Shown piece after piece: positions 21,733 through 28,731 of a DNA stretch of 36,791 nucleotides. The notes beneath the pieces are model-generated. The model had not been told where the DNA came from, did no database searches, and was given only the letters and a program-made list of their open reading frames with translations. The DNA comes from a virus. The stretch is taken from positions 1-36,791 of the IMG/VR virus record IMGVR_UViG_3300003635_000012. One strand, given 5' to 3'. Position 1 is the first letter of the stretch; every line of letters begins with the position of its first letter. A program made the translations under genes and the position numbers.

Positions 21733-22110
21733 ATGACCAACCAGCAGTATACGATTTCCAACACAGACGTAACCGGGACCGCGTTTACCGTTCCGGGCGA
21801 CCAAGACGGCGGGGCTGGGGACGATAGTTTTCGGGTTGAAGACACCGGGTTAAACAAATCGCATGATAGCTACGTTCACATTGACAACGGCTTTAACGAG
21901 AACGTAGACGTGACGTTGCGCGGGTCACACTGGCAAGACGAAAGTATGAGTTCTGCTGCAGATGACGGAAGCGCAGTCACCGTGAACTCCGGTGGTACTG
22001 ACTTTTTCGACATAACGAGTTCACACACGTTTATTGAGCTAAACGTCGATCCCGCTGCCGACCCAACTAGCGGAGATTTGGTTATCACCTGCCAGAGTCG
22101 GGAGGCATAA
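21733..22110 (+). CDS. Putative virion protein, 125 aa
   Basis: All-beta, Asn/Asp/Thr-rich protein (TGTAFTVPGDQDGG; VDVTLRGSHWQD; GTDFFDITSSHTFIELNVD; GDLVITCQS) of the type found in halovirus minor capsid or fibre components. Late promoter upstream; one base separates it from the next gene. Function inferred from position and composition. Confidence 0.65.
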   Translation: MTNQQYTISNTDVTGTAFTVPGDQDGGAGDDSFRVEDTGLNKSHDSYVHIDNGFNENVDVTLRGSHWQDESMSSAADDGSAVTVNSGGTDFFDITSSHTFIELNVDPAADPTSGDLVITCQSREA

Positions 22111-22111
22111 A

Positions 22112-22621
22112 ATGGCTGAAAGAGGCCATAGGAGAACAAACGGCATCCCTACGTCAGAGTCACGTATAATGTGGGGCCGTGTGTTCTCAGTCCGGGAAAA
22201 TTGGAATGGGATAGGCGACGGCACAAGCCGAAATATCGTCTTGACCAATCCCCCCGATAGTGGTATCTCAATGCTGACAACCTCTCCGAATTTCGCGGCG
22301 GAACAAGCGGCATTTGTTGAGAAAATCCAGAACGTGACAATTGATACGGCAGGGACGGCAATCACGCCACTGAATAAGAAAGTTGGCGATAGTAGAACGT
22401 CAGAAATCGCTGCAGAGACGGGCGGTAGTTATTCCGGCGGCACAAGCCGGGGTATAAGCACAATCGGGAGTAACACAGGCGGGGGCGGTGCTGGGGCAAT
22501 TGGAGACGTAGATTTAGCCCTTGAAATCCCGCCGGGAAATAACGTTCAATATAGAATTGAGTCCGATTCGAGTGGTAACGATATGAGTATTGGACTGAAT
22601 TGGATAGAGGAACCAGTATGA
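22112..22621 (+). CDS. Putative virion protein, 169 aa
   Basis: Strand-rich with a Gly/Ser-rich loop (GGSYSGGTSRGIST, GGGGAGAIGD) and a final beta part (VDLALEIPPGNNVQYRIES). It probably pairs with the 125-aa protein just before it as surface or neck component. No family recognised. The 113 bases after it hold AT-rich DNA with TTTGACC repeats and a TATA-like CTATTTTATAG before the next gene. Confidence 0.65.
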   Translation: MAERGHRRTNGIPTSESRIMWGRVFSVRENWNGIGDGTSRNIVLTNPPDSGISMLTTSPNFAAEQAAFVEKIQNVTIDTAGTAITPLNKKVGDSRTSEIAAETGGSYSGGTSRGISTIGSNTGGGGAGAIGDVDLALEIPPGNNVQYRIESDSSGNDMSIGLNWIEEPV

Positions 22622-22734
22622 CCACCGGGCACATTTGACCGCAAATCAATTGGTCGGATTTGACCTTTACAATCTGAACTTTGAAGGTTGAACAGTCCAT
22701 TAACTATTTTATAGTTGCCACCTAACGCGAGGGT

Positions 22735-22929
22735 ATGCCAGAGATTTTCCCGTCCCTGTTGCCAGACGGCGAGGACTTTGTAGACGATTCATACAGTAGG
22801 GCGGAGTTAGAGCGGATGGAGTGGACTGAATTGCGGAGTGTAGCCGCCGAACACCCTACAGAGGAAGTGAATGGACAATCCGAGGCAGAGGAAATCAAAG
22901 AAGTTCTCACAGGTAAAGAGCGAGTATGA
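22735..22929 (+). CDS. SAP-like small protein, 64 aa
   Basis: YSRAELERMEWTELRSVAAE followed by an Asn-Gly-Gln-Ser turn and helix EEIKEVL has the helix-turn-helix layout of SAP/Rho-N-like domains seen in phage connector-region genes. It is a diverged tandem paralog of the next gene. TATA-like TATTTTATAG lies about 28 bases upstream. Confidence 0.7.
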   Translation: MPEIFPSLLPDGEDFVDDSYSRAELERMEWTELRSVAAEHPTEEVNGQSEAEEIKEVLTGKERV

Positions 22930-23147
22930 GCATTAGTTTCGACGTGGATTCGGACGGGTTAGTTTCCGAGACTGCAGAAGACAATGACGATCCCACCTTT
23001 ACCACAGAGGAACTGGAGCGATTCGACTATCAGTTACTCCGAAATATGGCGGCAGAGGCGAATACGGACGAGATTCACGGTAAGAGTCCGATGATGCTTG
23101 TTAAGAGTTACTTTAAACGGCAATACACCCTGAGTGATTTTGAATAG
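22926..23147 (+). CDS. SAP-like small protein, 73 aa
   Basis: FTTEELERFDYQLLRNMAAE and IHGKSPMMLVKSYF repeat the pattern of the previous gene with different side chains. ATG overlaps the previous stop by 4 bp. These proteins may bind nucleic acid during head completion or act as regulators. Confidence 0.7.
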   Translation: MSISFDVDSDGLVSETAEDNDDPTFTTEELERFDYQLLRNMAAEANTDEIHGKSPMMLVKSYFKRQYTLSDFE

Positions 23148-23161
23148 CCAAACCGCTTAGT
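23145..23161 (+). promoter_or_regulatory. Late-type promoter box
   Basis: TAGCCAAACCGCTTAGT, identical to 21104..21120, ending 22 bases before ATG 23184. TAG is the stop codon of the SAP-like gene. Confidence 0.75.
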
Positions 23162-23183
23162 CCTTACAGACTAACCTCTAGGT

Positions 23184-23549
23184 ATGGCACCGACTGTTTC
23201 CGAGGTTGAATCATTATCCTCGAAGGGTTGGAACTCGCTGGATAGCACCAAGAAACAAGAGTTGTTAGACATGGCAGAGAGAGAAGCGGACCACCTGTAT
23301 AGTGGGAACGTTTCAACCCTGCCGGAGATTGAGGGGGACAGAGACGACTTTATCAAGCTCTTGGCCGCTCACAAGTGGGAACTCGCGGAAGGGGGCGAAG
23401 CGCAGAGTGAAAGTAATACCGGCGGGAGTGTGAACTACAATACAGTGACGGGCGACACGATTGATAATCTAAGTCAGACGCGCTACGGTCGGGAAGCGGA
23501 GAGTTACCTACGCAACTCTGCGAGTATCGGCATAATTACGAGCTATTAG
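23184..23549 (+). CDS. Head-tail connector protein, 121 aa
   Basis: Helical protein of connector size (VESLSSKGWNSLDSTKKQELLDMA; RDDFIKLLAAHKWELAEGG), with a Ser/Thr-rich C-terminus. Its place between capsid and gp10-like gene is where adaptor proteins (HK97 gp6 type) are encoded. Identification depends on position and size. Confidence 0.6.
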   Translation: MAPTVSEVESLSSKGWNSLDSTKKQELLDMAEREADHLYSGNVSTLPEIEGDRDDFIKLLAAHKWELAEGGEAQSESNTGGSVNYNTVTGDTIDNLSQTRYGREAESYLRNSASIGIITSY

Positions 23550-23568
23550 GGTTGTAGAAGGGAATACT

Positions 23569-24009
23569 ATGGTAATCAGCATTGAGACGGACATAGAAAC
23601 CAATAAAGACGCCTCTGGAGCGGTGGAACGAGCCCAACGCAAGCGGATGAAAGACGGGGCACAGTATGGCTTGAATCACGCTGTCGAGAAGGCACCGGAA
23701 GACAGGGGCACGCTCACACAGGATTTGATAGATCCGGAATGGCGTGGTGACACTCTGATTTGGGGGTTCGGAGCCAACCACGCGCGTCCGGTTAACTTCG
23801 GTACGGAAGCTTACTATCCGCCCGTAAAGCCGCTCTTAGAATGGAGCGAGCGAGTCACGGGCGATACAGGCTTAGGGTGGTACGTCGCCAAGGTGAAAAT
23901 CCCGACCGAGGGGATAGAGGGCCAGCATTTCGCGGAGGAGGGACGGGAGCGGCAGATTCAATGGTACAAGTCGAACCCCTTGAGCGGCTATCTCGACCGC
24001 GAGTTATAG
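23569..24009 (+). CDS. HK97 gp10-like neck/tail-completion protein, 146 aa
   Basis: Shows the gp10 pattern: early helix (GAVERAQRKRMKDGAQYGLNHA), VEKAPEDRGTL, then WGFGANHARPVNFGTEAYYPP, the familiar YaxxvefGT-xxxPpxP motif, and a C-terminal EGRERQIQWY helix. Such proteins join neck and tail. A GTGGG/CCCAC hairpin follows the stop (about 24018..24033). Confidence 0.85.
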   Translation: MVISIETDIETNKDASGAVERAQRKRMKDGAQYGLNHAVEKAPEDRGTLTQDLIDPEWRGDTLIWGFGANHARPVNFGTEAYYPPVKPLLEWSERVTGDTGLGWYVAKVKIPTEGIEGQHFAEEGRERQIQWYKSNPLSGYLDREL

Positions 24010-24101
24010 CCTGTTCTGTGGGTACTACCCCACACCAATACCCGCACCAACCCACAAAGTATAAGTGGTTGCCCACACAAGCCAGTAGTAGGTGCAAGCC
24101 T

Positions 24102-24428
24102 ATGAGAGCAAAAGTCCAGTTCGGTTCAATGGGTCGTATCACTGTGACCACTATTGACAAGTACGGCAACACTCGGAACTACCGTTTCAACGCCAACAGT
24201 GGGGCCGCGACCCCGCAAGACGGCTACACGCCTGTCGTTCTCAAGGCCCTGTGGGACGAGGGCGTTCCCGTTGACTGGTCGCCCGATGAACTCACGGCGA
24301 GTCAGCGGGCACAGATTGACGGATTCTGTTCTGAGTGTGGTTCAAAACTCAACCATCAACAGGTCGGACGAGACGACTACGAGACGTGGTGCGGCGAGTG
24401 TGACAAGAATCCGGCGGAGGTGGCTTAG
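24102..24428 (+). CDS. Zinc-ribbon protein, 108 aa
   Basis: Start at ATG 24102. N-terminal strands (VQFGSMGRITVTTIDKYG) are followed by DELTASQRAQIDGFCSECG and WCGECDKN, giving CxxC...CxxC. Upstream, TATA-like AGTATAAGTG and near-repeats CACCAATACCC and CACCAACCC (24033..24053) suggest a regulated promoter. It opens an accessory gene group inside the connector region. Confidence 0.7.
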   Translation: MRAKVQFGSMGRITVTTIDKYGNTRNYRFNANSGAATPQDGYTPVVLKALWDEGVPVDWSPDELTASQRAQIDGFCSECGSKLNHQQVGRDDYETWCGECDKNPAEVA

Positions 24429-24578
24429 ATGCTGTCACGAATGCCCGATGACGGGAGCCTGGCCGACTACACGCTCGAACTCACGGAGGAAGAAGCAGAG
24501 GCGTTAAAGGAAGTCGTCAAGGACGCTGACGGACGTAAGAGCGAGGTGAAACTTGCTCGGAAAGTCCTTGGACTCTAA
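24429..24578 (+). CDS. Small helical protein, 49 aa (paralog of 20841..20993)
   Basis: ATG 24429 follows the previous TAG at once. From Asp-Asp-Gly-Ser-Leu on, the protein is nearly the same as that of 20841..20993 (shared YTLELTE, EAEALKE, DADGRKSEVKLARKVLGL) with many silent differences. Both copies follow a zinc-ribbon gene, so a two-gene unit may have been duplicated. Confidence 0.75.
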   Translation: MLSRMPDDGSLADYTLELTEEEAEALKEVVKDADGRKSEVKLARKVLGL

Positions 24579-24622
24579 TCACCGATTGTATAGTCTCACA
24601 GGCTACGGTGGGCGTGCGGACA

Positions 24623-24754
24623 ATGCCATTGAAAGTTGAGATAGAACCGAAAGAACTAGTCGAAAAGACAGCAGACAGTAGAGGCCGTATCACGCTCGGG
24701 AGTGAGTACGCCAATCAAGACGTGAAACTCCTAATCGTGGGTGAGTCCGACTAA
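24623..24754 (+). CDS. AbrB-like protein, 43 aa
   Basis: VEKTADSRGRITLGSEYANQ and DVKLLIV match the swapped-hairpin SpoVT/AbrB pattern (SRGRIT...G..). AbrB-like proteins are DNA-binding antitoxins or regulators. ATG 24623; TAA overlaps the next ATG by one base. Confidence 0.7.
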   Translation: MPLKVEIEPKELVEKTADSRGRITLGSEYANQDVKLLIVGESD

Positions 24755-24924
24755 TGCCACTCCCCGACGAGATAGACCAAGTATCCGAAGTTGTTGAGTA
24801 CCTGCAAGAGCATCCAGCAGTCGTCACACAGTCCGTTGACTGTCAAGTCTCGCAACGATCATTCACGGACGTAACGTTTCACGTCAAACTCAAGCGAGCG
24901 AGGGATACCGATGACTTTGCCTGA
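24754..24924 (+). CDS. Hypothetical protein, 56 aa
   Basis: A helix (EIDQVSEVVEYLQEH) followed by strands (VVTQSVDCQV, FTDVTFHVKLKR). Overlaps its neighbours at both ends. No family recognised; position after the AbrB-like gene leaves a partner role open. Confidence 0.6.
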   Translation: MPLPDEIDQVSEVVEYLQEHPAVVTQSVDCQVSQRSFTDVTFHVKLKRARDTDDFA

Positions 24925-25180
24925 GCAAGTCGACCAATACGAGGAGCAATTTGAAGACATAGACCCAAAGACAATCCAGATTTGGCAGTTAGCCGAATTG
25001 AGTGCAATCAGACAGCAGTTAGAGATTATGAATGGCACCCAATCGGAAGACACCACAGAGACGTATCTGTGCAAGTCGTGTCAATCCGAGATACCCGAGG
25101 ATGAGCTACAGGATCATGCAGAGAACGCACACAACGCACCGCCGGGAATTGACCCGATGGAATTGGGGCTATACGAATGA
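24911..25180 (+). CDS. C2H2 zinc-finger protein, 89 aa
   Basis: Helical first half, then LCKSCQSEIPEDELQDHAENAH, a C2H2 finger of haloarchaeal type. It overlaps the previous gene by 14 bp. Probable DNA-, RNA- or protein-binding adaptor. Confidence 0.75.
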   Translation: MTLPEQVDQYEEQFEDIDPKTIQIWQLAELSAIRQQLEIMNGTQSEDTTETYLCKSCQSEIPEDELQDHAENAHNAPPGIDPMELGLYE

Positions 25181-25464
25181 GTGACCTATTCACCGAAGCC
25201 GACTTAGAAACGCTACAAGAAGCCATTGATACGTGGGGTATTGAAGCGCAGGCAGACATGGCCGAAGAAGAAGCCGCCGAGTTTATCGCGGCTTCAAAGC
25301 ATTTCAAGCGCGGCAAAACAGACATGAGTGCCGTGGTGGATGAACTCGCAGACTTGCGGATAATGCAAGAGCAATTGAGTATGTTCATCGGCCAAGAGCG
25401 AGTAGACCAACGAGTGACCGAAAAGATGGATCGGCTACGGGAGCGATTAGAGGATAATGAGTGA
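25177..25464 (+). CDS. MazG-like nucleotide pyrophosphohydrolase, 95 aa
   Basis: All-alpha NTP pyrophosphatases of the MazG/dUTPase group hydrolyse (d)NTPs using EExxE and ExxD. Here AEEEAAEFIAASKHFKRGK and VVDELADLRIMQEQL supply both in correct order and spacing. Viral versions tune nucleotide pools or destroy alarmones and signal nucleotides. ATG overlaps the previous stop by 4 bp. Confidence 0.8.
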   Translation: MSDLFTEADLETLQEAIDTWGIEAQADMAEEEAAEFIAASKHFKRGKTDMSAVVDELADLRIMQEQLSMFIGQERVDQRVTEKMDRLRERLEDNE

Positions 25465-25783
25465 CGGTGTTAGCCTCTCGCACCTGCATGACGTACCGTA
25501 TAGCAACATCGAAGGCGCTTACGTCAAGGTGAAACAAGAAGTGACGGACCACATGGCCGCTCCGGTCGGAGAGGTAGAGCGGTCCACAGAGGAAAGAGAA
25601 GGCCGTATCATCGGCAGGGGCAACGGGCGGGGTGTGGTGTGGGATAGAGGCGAGAAGGCGAACAAAACCGTCTCTATAGGCCCGAGTATCTATCTGGATA
25701 CGCCGGAGGATACAATCTTAGAAGTGCGGACGGACAAACTAGAGAACGAACTACTAGCGTTTGAACCAGAATCCGATGAGTAG
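25457..25783 (+). CDS. Hypothetical protein, 108 aa
   Basis: Polar N-terminus, a basic Gly/Arg loop (RIIGRGNGRGVVWDRG), then strands (VSIGPSIYLDTPEDTILEV) and an acidic end. It could contain an OB- or SH3-like barrel. Overlaps the MazG-like gene by 8 bp. No family recognised. Confidence 0.6.
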   Translation: MSDGVSLSHLHDVPYSNIEGAYVKVKQEVTDHMAAPVGEVERSTEEREGRIIGRGNGRGVVWDRGEKANKTVSIGPSIYLDTPEDTILEVRTDKLENELLAFEPESDE

Positions 25784-25946
25784 GAACGTAACCGACTGTC
25801 CCGAATGTGGCGGGCCGTCCAAGTTGGTCGACCGACAGACGATATGGAATCAGGAAATGCGGCACGTTCGTCTGTGTCGAGACTGTCCGGTGGAATATGT
25901 CGTTAGTTATGGGAATCCAGTAATTGAGGAAGTGACCGAACCATGA
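25776..25946 (+). CDS. Zinc-ribbon protein, 56 aa
   Basis: CPECGGPSKLVD near residue 8 and LCRDCPVEYVVSYG near 33 form a zinc ribbon. ATG 25776 overlaps the previous stop by 8 bp. Confidence 0.75.
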   Translation: MSRNVTDCPECGGPSKLVDRQTIWNQEMRHVRLCRDCPVEYVVSYGNPVIEEVTEP

Positions 25947-26068
25947 GTAAGTGTCCGTGTGGGATGGACTACTACGACGACATGATTGAAGTAGGCTCAC
26001 GACTCCGACCGCGTAGCGAAAGTGAAATCTGCGTTGACTGCCGGTTTTCGTGGGGCGTGAAAGACTAG
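25943..26068 (+). CDS. Zinc microprotein, 41 aa
   Basis: KCPCGMDYYDDM and ICVDCRFSW give CxC and CxxC ligands. ATG 25943 overlaps the previous stop by 4 bp. Last gene of the accessory group; a T5 run follows at about 26082. Confidence 0.65.
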   Translation: MSKCPCGMDYYDDMIEVGSRLRPRSESEICVDCRFSWGVKD

Positions 26069-26101
26069 GATACCGACCCGCTTTTTGACCGAACCACTAT
26101 G

Positions 26102-26120
26102 GGGGTTTAGCGGCAACCCC
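26102..26120 (+). promoter_or_regulatory. Hairpin/dyad over a TATA-like box
   Basis: GGGGTT (26102..26107) pairs with AACCCC (26115..26120) around TAGCGGC, directly before ATG 26126. The TTTAG element of the promoter lies within the dyad, so it could be an operator for the tail genes or a hairpin at the mRNA 5' end. Confidence 0.55.
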
Positions 26121-26125
26121 AGAGT

Positions 26126-26572
26126 ATGACGCAAGACATTCTCGTTGATACGGGAGAGGAGTTTGTCGTTAAGAACGACCTGAGCGGTGTGAGTGTCGAT
26201 ATTGGACTCTACAACGACGCCACGGACAATATCACAGACACGGATAACCTCTCCGCAATCACTACCGAACCCGCTAATGCGAACTATGCTCGACAGTCCA
26301 CCACCCTGAGCGTGGCTGATCTGTCCGGTGACTGGGGATCGGAGACCGGGAGTGCAATCACGTTTGACTTTAGCGACGTGCAGCCCGGAGACGCCGAAGA
26401 CGTGACCGTTGATACCGGCTTTTTCGTCGTTAACTACCAGTCTACCGACGCCGGAGACGGTGGTGCAGCCGACAACCTCTTTGGGACGTTCGCGCTCACT
26501 CAGAACCGACAGACGGGGGAGTTTGACGAGCTAGAGATTGCCGCCGGAGACGCCGAGTTCACGCTAGACTAA
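26126..26572 (+). CDS. Putative tail or neck protein, 148 aa
   Basis: Acidic, strand-rich (ILVDTGEEFVVKNDLSGVSVDIGLYND; TTLSVADLSG; VTVDTGFFVVNYQS) and Asp/Thr-rich as in halovirus structural proteins. It comes before the tail terminator-like gene. No family recognised. Confidence 0.65.
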   Translation: MTQDILVDTGEEFVVKNDLSGVSVDIGLYNDATDNITDTDNLSAITTEPANANYARQSTTLSVADLSGDWGSETGSAITFDFSDVQPGDAEDVTVDTGFFVVNYQSTDAGDGGAADNLFGTFALTQNRQTGEFDELEIAAGDAEFTLD

Positions 26573-26576
26573 ATAA

Positions 26577-27755
26577 ATGGTCACAGAGTCGGGCCGCATT
26601 ACGGCAAGTGGGAGCCTACTCTCATACGGCTATAGCGAAGACTACGGCGAGTCCTATGGTGGCCCGACGCCGACCACTCGCGCCGTCTCGACTGGTTCAA
26701 TCCCAACCACAGCGACAACCACAGGCACCGAATCAACACTCGCCACGGAGAGCGGAACAACGCCAGCCACCGGGACACCGACCGGGGTAGACGTTGCCCT
26801 CGTTGACGAGTCCGGATCACTCGTCGCCACGGGGACGCTTGACGTTCTTGAAGTAACGGAACCCCGCTTTGAACAAGGCACGATTCCCGCACAAGCCAAC
26901 TTCAACGCGACAGAAACAGCCTTCTCCGCAGAGTCGGGAAGTCTTGAAGCCGTCGCAACGCTTGACGGCTTAGACGTTAAGGTCGGCCGTCTGAGCGGGG
27001 CCACCGAAGCCACGGCCCAAGTGACGGGCACGGAGGCAAGCCAAGCCACAGAAGCCGGACAGACGGCTAGCACACTTTCCTATACTATCACCGAGTCGGG
27101 CTATGCGTTTGAGTCCGGCGAGACAACCACGCTTGGCGACTTTGATAGTGACCCGCTTGCGTTTCTCCAAATCCCACCAACCAGCTTTAGCGCGGATGCA
27201 ACACTTTCAGGGTTCGACGTAGCCCAAGTAATCGAATCAGGCAGCATCAACGCCGAGAGCCTGATTTTCTATACGCCGTTCGTTCAGACCGACGCCCGCG
27301 ATCCTGTGGCGGCTATCGTCGACATTCTCACCGGGATTAACAACCAGTTTTGGACGATGGCCCCGCCGGACAGTGACAATATAAACCCGGTGTGGGAAAC
27401 CACGGAAAAAGGCCGACAGAACAACCCAGAAAACGCCCTTTACGTTTGGAGTCCGACCGACACGGACATTCAGCAATTTGACGGCGAATACAGTCAAACC
27501 ATTCAAAACGCCACGGTTGAAGTGCAGGTTTGGACGTTAGATGAGGGCGAGACAGAACGGGGTTATAGAGACGTTGTGAACATCTTGACATCCTACGCGA
27601 ATAACAACGAGAGCATTACGAACTTTCAGTACATCCGCCCGCAGACGATGGCCGATAATCGAAGCGAGAAAATCGCCAGACAGACGGATCATTACATAGC
27701 TAGCGTGCAGATAGAGACACGGTATTTCCGCGATGTTGGCGGGTTGACCCGATAA
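26577..27755 (+). CDS. Tail terminator-like protein with repeat-rich N-terminus, 392 aa
   Basis: Residues 1-220 consist of degenerate repeats about 25-30 aa long centred on ESGS followed by a Thr/Ala-rich strand (for example ESGSLVATGTLD, ESGSLEAVATLDGLDV). Residues 240-392 look like a tail-completion/terminator domain: DPVAAIVDILTGINNQFW, YSQTIQNATVEVQVWT, RGYRDVVNILTSYAN and DHYIASVQIETRYFRDVG. Terminators are normally about 130-150 aa, so the repeat half is an addition, maybe a surface decoration. Confidence 0.65.
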   Translation: MVTESGRITASGSLLSYGYSEDYGESYGGPTPTTRAVSTGSIPTTATTTGTESTLATESGTTPATGTPTGVDVALVDESGSLVATGTLDVLEVTEPRFEQGTIPAQANFNATETAFSAESGSLEAVATLDGLDVKVGRLSGATEATAQVTGTEASQATEAGQTASTLSYTITESGYAFESGETTTLGDFDSDPLAFLQIPPTSFSADATLSGFDVAQVIESGSINAESLIFYTPFVQTDARDPVAAIVDILTGINNQFWTMAPPDSDNINPVWETTEKGRQNNPENALYVWSPTDTDIQQFDGEYSQTIQNATVEVQVWTLDEGETERGYRDVVNILTSYANNNESITNFQYIRPQTMADNRSEKIARQTDHYIASVQIETRYFRDVGGLTR

Positions 27756-27774
27756 CTAAGGTCGTGTAAGAGTC

Positions 27775-28065
27775 ATGTCTACTAGATGGGACCCTGTGAC
27801 GCTACAGAACGACCGGGCGTATCTTGACTGTTATCAGGGCCACACTATGAGCCGACTATCCATACTCAAGGGCATTATTTACGCGATTGTAATGGGGATA
27901 GTGGCAATAGTCGGCATTGTGGAAAATGGCAATGCAACATATATTGTCTTATCGTTCCTCTTAGGCGCGTTGCTAATCTTTGGGGTAGAGATCAATACAA
28001 TTGCGATTGGGGATTTCCTTAAGATAGATTTCACGGAGAGTGAGGAAGGCGACGACGAGAATTGA
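27775..28065 (+). CDS. Two-helix membrane protein, 96 aa (holin candidate)
   Basis: Hydrophobic segments GIIYAIVMGIVAIVGIV and YIVLSFLLGALLIFGVEI flank a short polar loop, with an acidic C-terminus. The first ATG (27775) gives 96 aa; an in-frame ATG at 27847 gives a 72-aa form starting near the first helix, a dual start like holin/antiholin genes. Located among tail genes. Confidence 0.6.
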   Translation: MSTRWDPVTLQNDRAYLDCYQGHTMSRLSILKGIIYAIVMGIVAIVGIVENGNATYIVLSFLLGALLIFGVEINTIAIGDFLKIDFTESEEGDDEN

Positions 28066-28112
28066 ACAAAGAATAAAGGCGGTTTAGTGGGTAGCGTAGG
28101 GTAGACACCGCA

Positions 28113-28595
28113 ATGCCTGACGCATACTATTTCGACTCGTTCACCACGCTAGAGTTGTCAACCGAGGGCGGCGGAACGACAACGCCCGTCGCAGGGATTC
28201 AAGGCGTTAGTATCATCCCAAGTGTAAGCATCGAACAGCTGTATACCGGGGATACCGCCAAGATTGAGGCACAGCAACAGCACGAATACAGTGTTGACGT
28301 ATCCATTGAATACGCGAAGTGGGCAGAGACGGCCGACGTAGTGCAACAGTGGCTTGGTGGGGACGGTAGTAGCGCGGAATCGTGGACGGATACGAACGAC
28401 CCACAGAAATTCCAGATTAATGCAGTGTGGGACTCGGTTGGTGGGGATCGCACGCTTGACGCCACGGTGACGGGGATCACCTTCGAGGAAATGCCTATCA
28501 TTGACGGCTCTATGGGTGAATATCTGAGTCGTGACCTTAGCGGGACGGGCGAAGACGTGACCGATCTCACTATGGTAGATAATACAACTGCATAA
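28113..28595 (+). CDS. Major tail tube protein, 160 aa
   Basis: Strand-rich protein with the tail-tube pattern: an N-terminal hairpin, IQGVSIIPSVSIEQLYTGDTAKI, YSVDVSIEYAKW and final strands (LDATVTGITFEEMPI; EDVTDLTMVD). It lies before the chaperone and tape-measure genes, where tube proteins are encoded, apart from the intruding HNH gene. GGTTTAG promoter box about 30 bases upstream. Confidence 0.75.
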   Translation: MPDAYYFDSFTTLELSTEGGGTTTPVAGIQGVSIIPSVSIEQLYTGDTAKIEAQQQHEYSVDVSIEYAKWAETADVVQQWLGGDGSSAESWTDTNDPQKFQINAVWDSVGGDRTLDATVTGITFEEMPIIDGSMGEYLSRDLSGTGEDVTDLTMVDNTTA

Positions 28596-28617
28596 CACAA
28601 TAAATAAGGTAAACCAC

Positions 28618-28731
28618 ACCTAACGGTAGGACAGACAGTAAAAGCCGGGGAGAAGGCCCCACGACTCTGTGCAACCTACGCTTTCGGGCGTAGCGTGTTA
28701 GGTCTTTTCCTTGGCTACTGTCTTGGTAGCC
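28618..28731 (+). ncRNA. Structured leader with two exclusive pairings before the HNH gene
   Basis: ACCTAAC 28618..28624 pairs with GTTAGGT 28697..28703, closing an 86-base element. Inside are GGGG/CCCC (28647..28660) and a 7-bp hairpin with a TTCG loop (28676..28693). AGACAGTA 28633..28640 can pair with TACTGTCT 28716..28723, while GGCTAC 28713..28718 can instead pair with GTAGCC 28726..28731, next to ATG 28732. The two cannot form together, as in riboswitches and attenuators. Confidence 0.6.

Noticed and set aside
26599-27073. Minus-strand frames of 97 and 139 aa opposite the repeat protein
   Set aside because: They reflect the repetitive, Thr/Ala/Ser-rich codons of the gene at 26577..27755 and have no start context.
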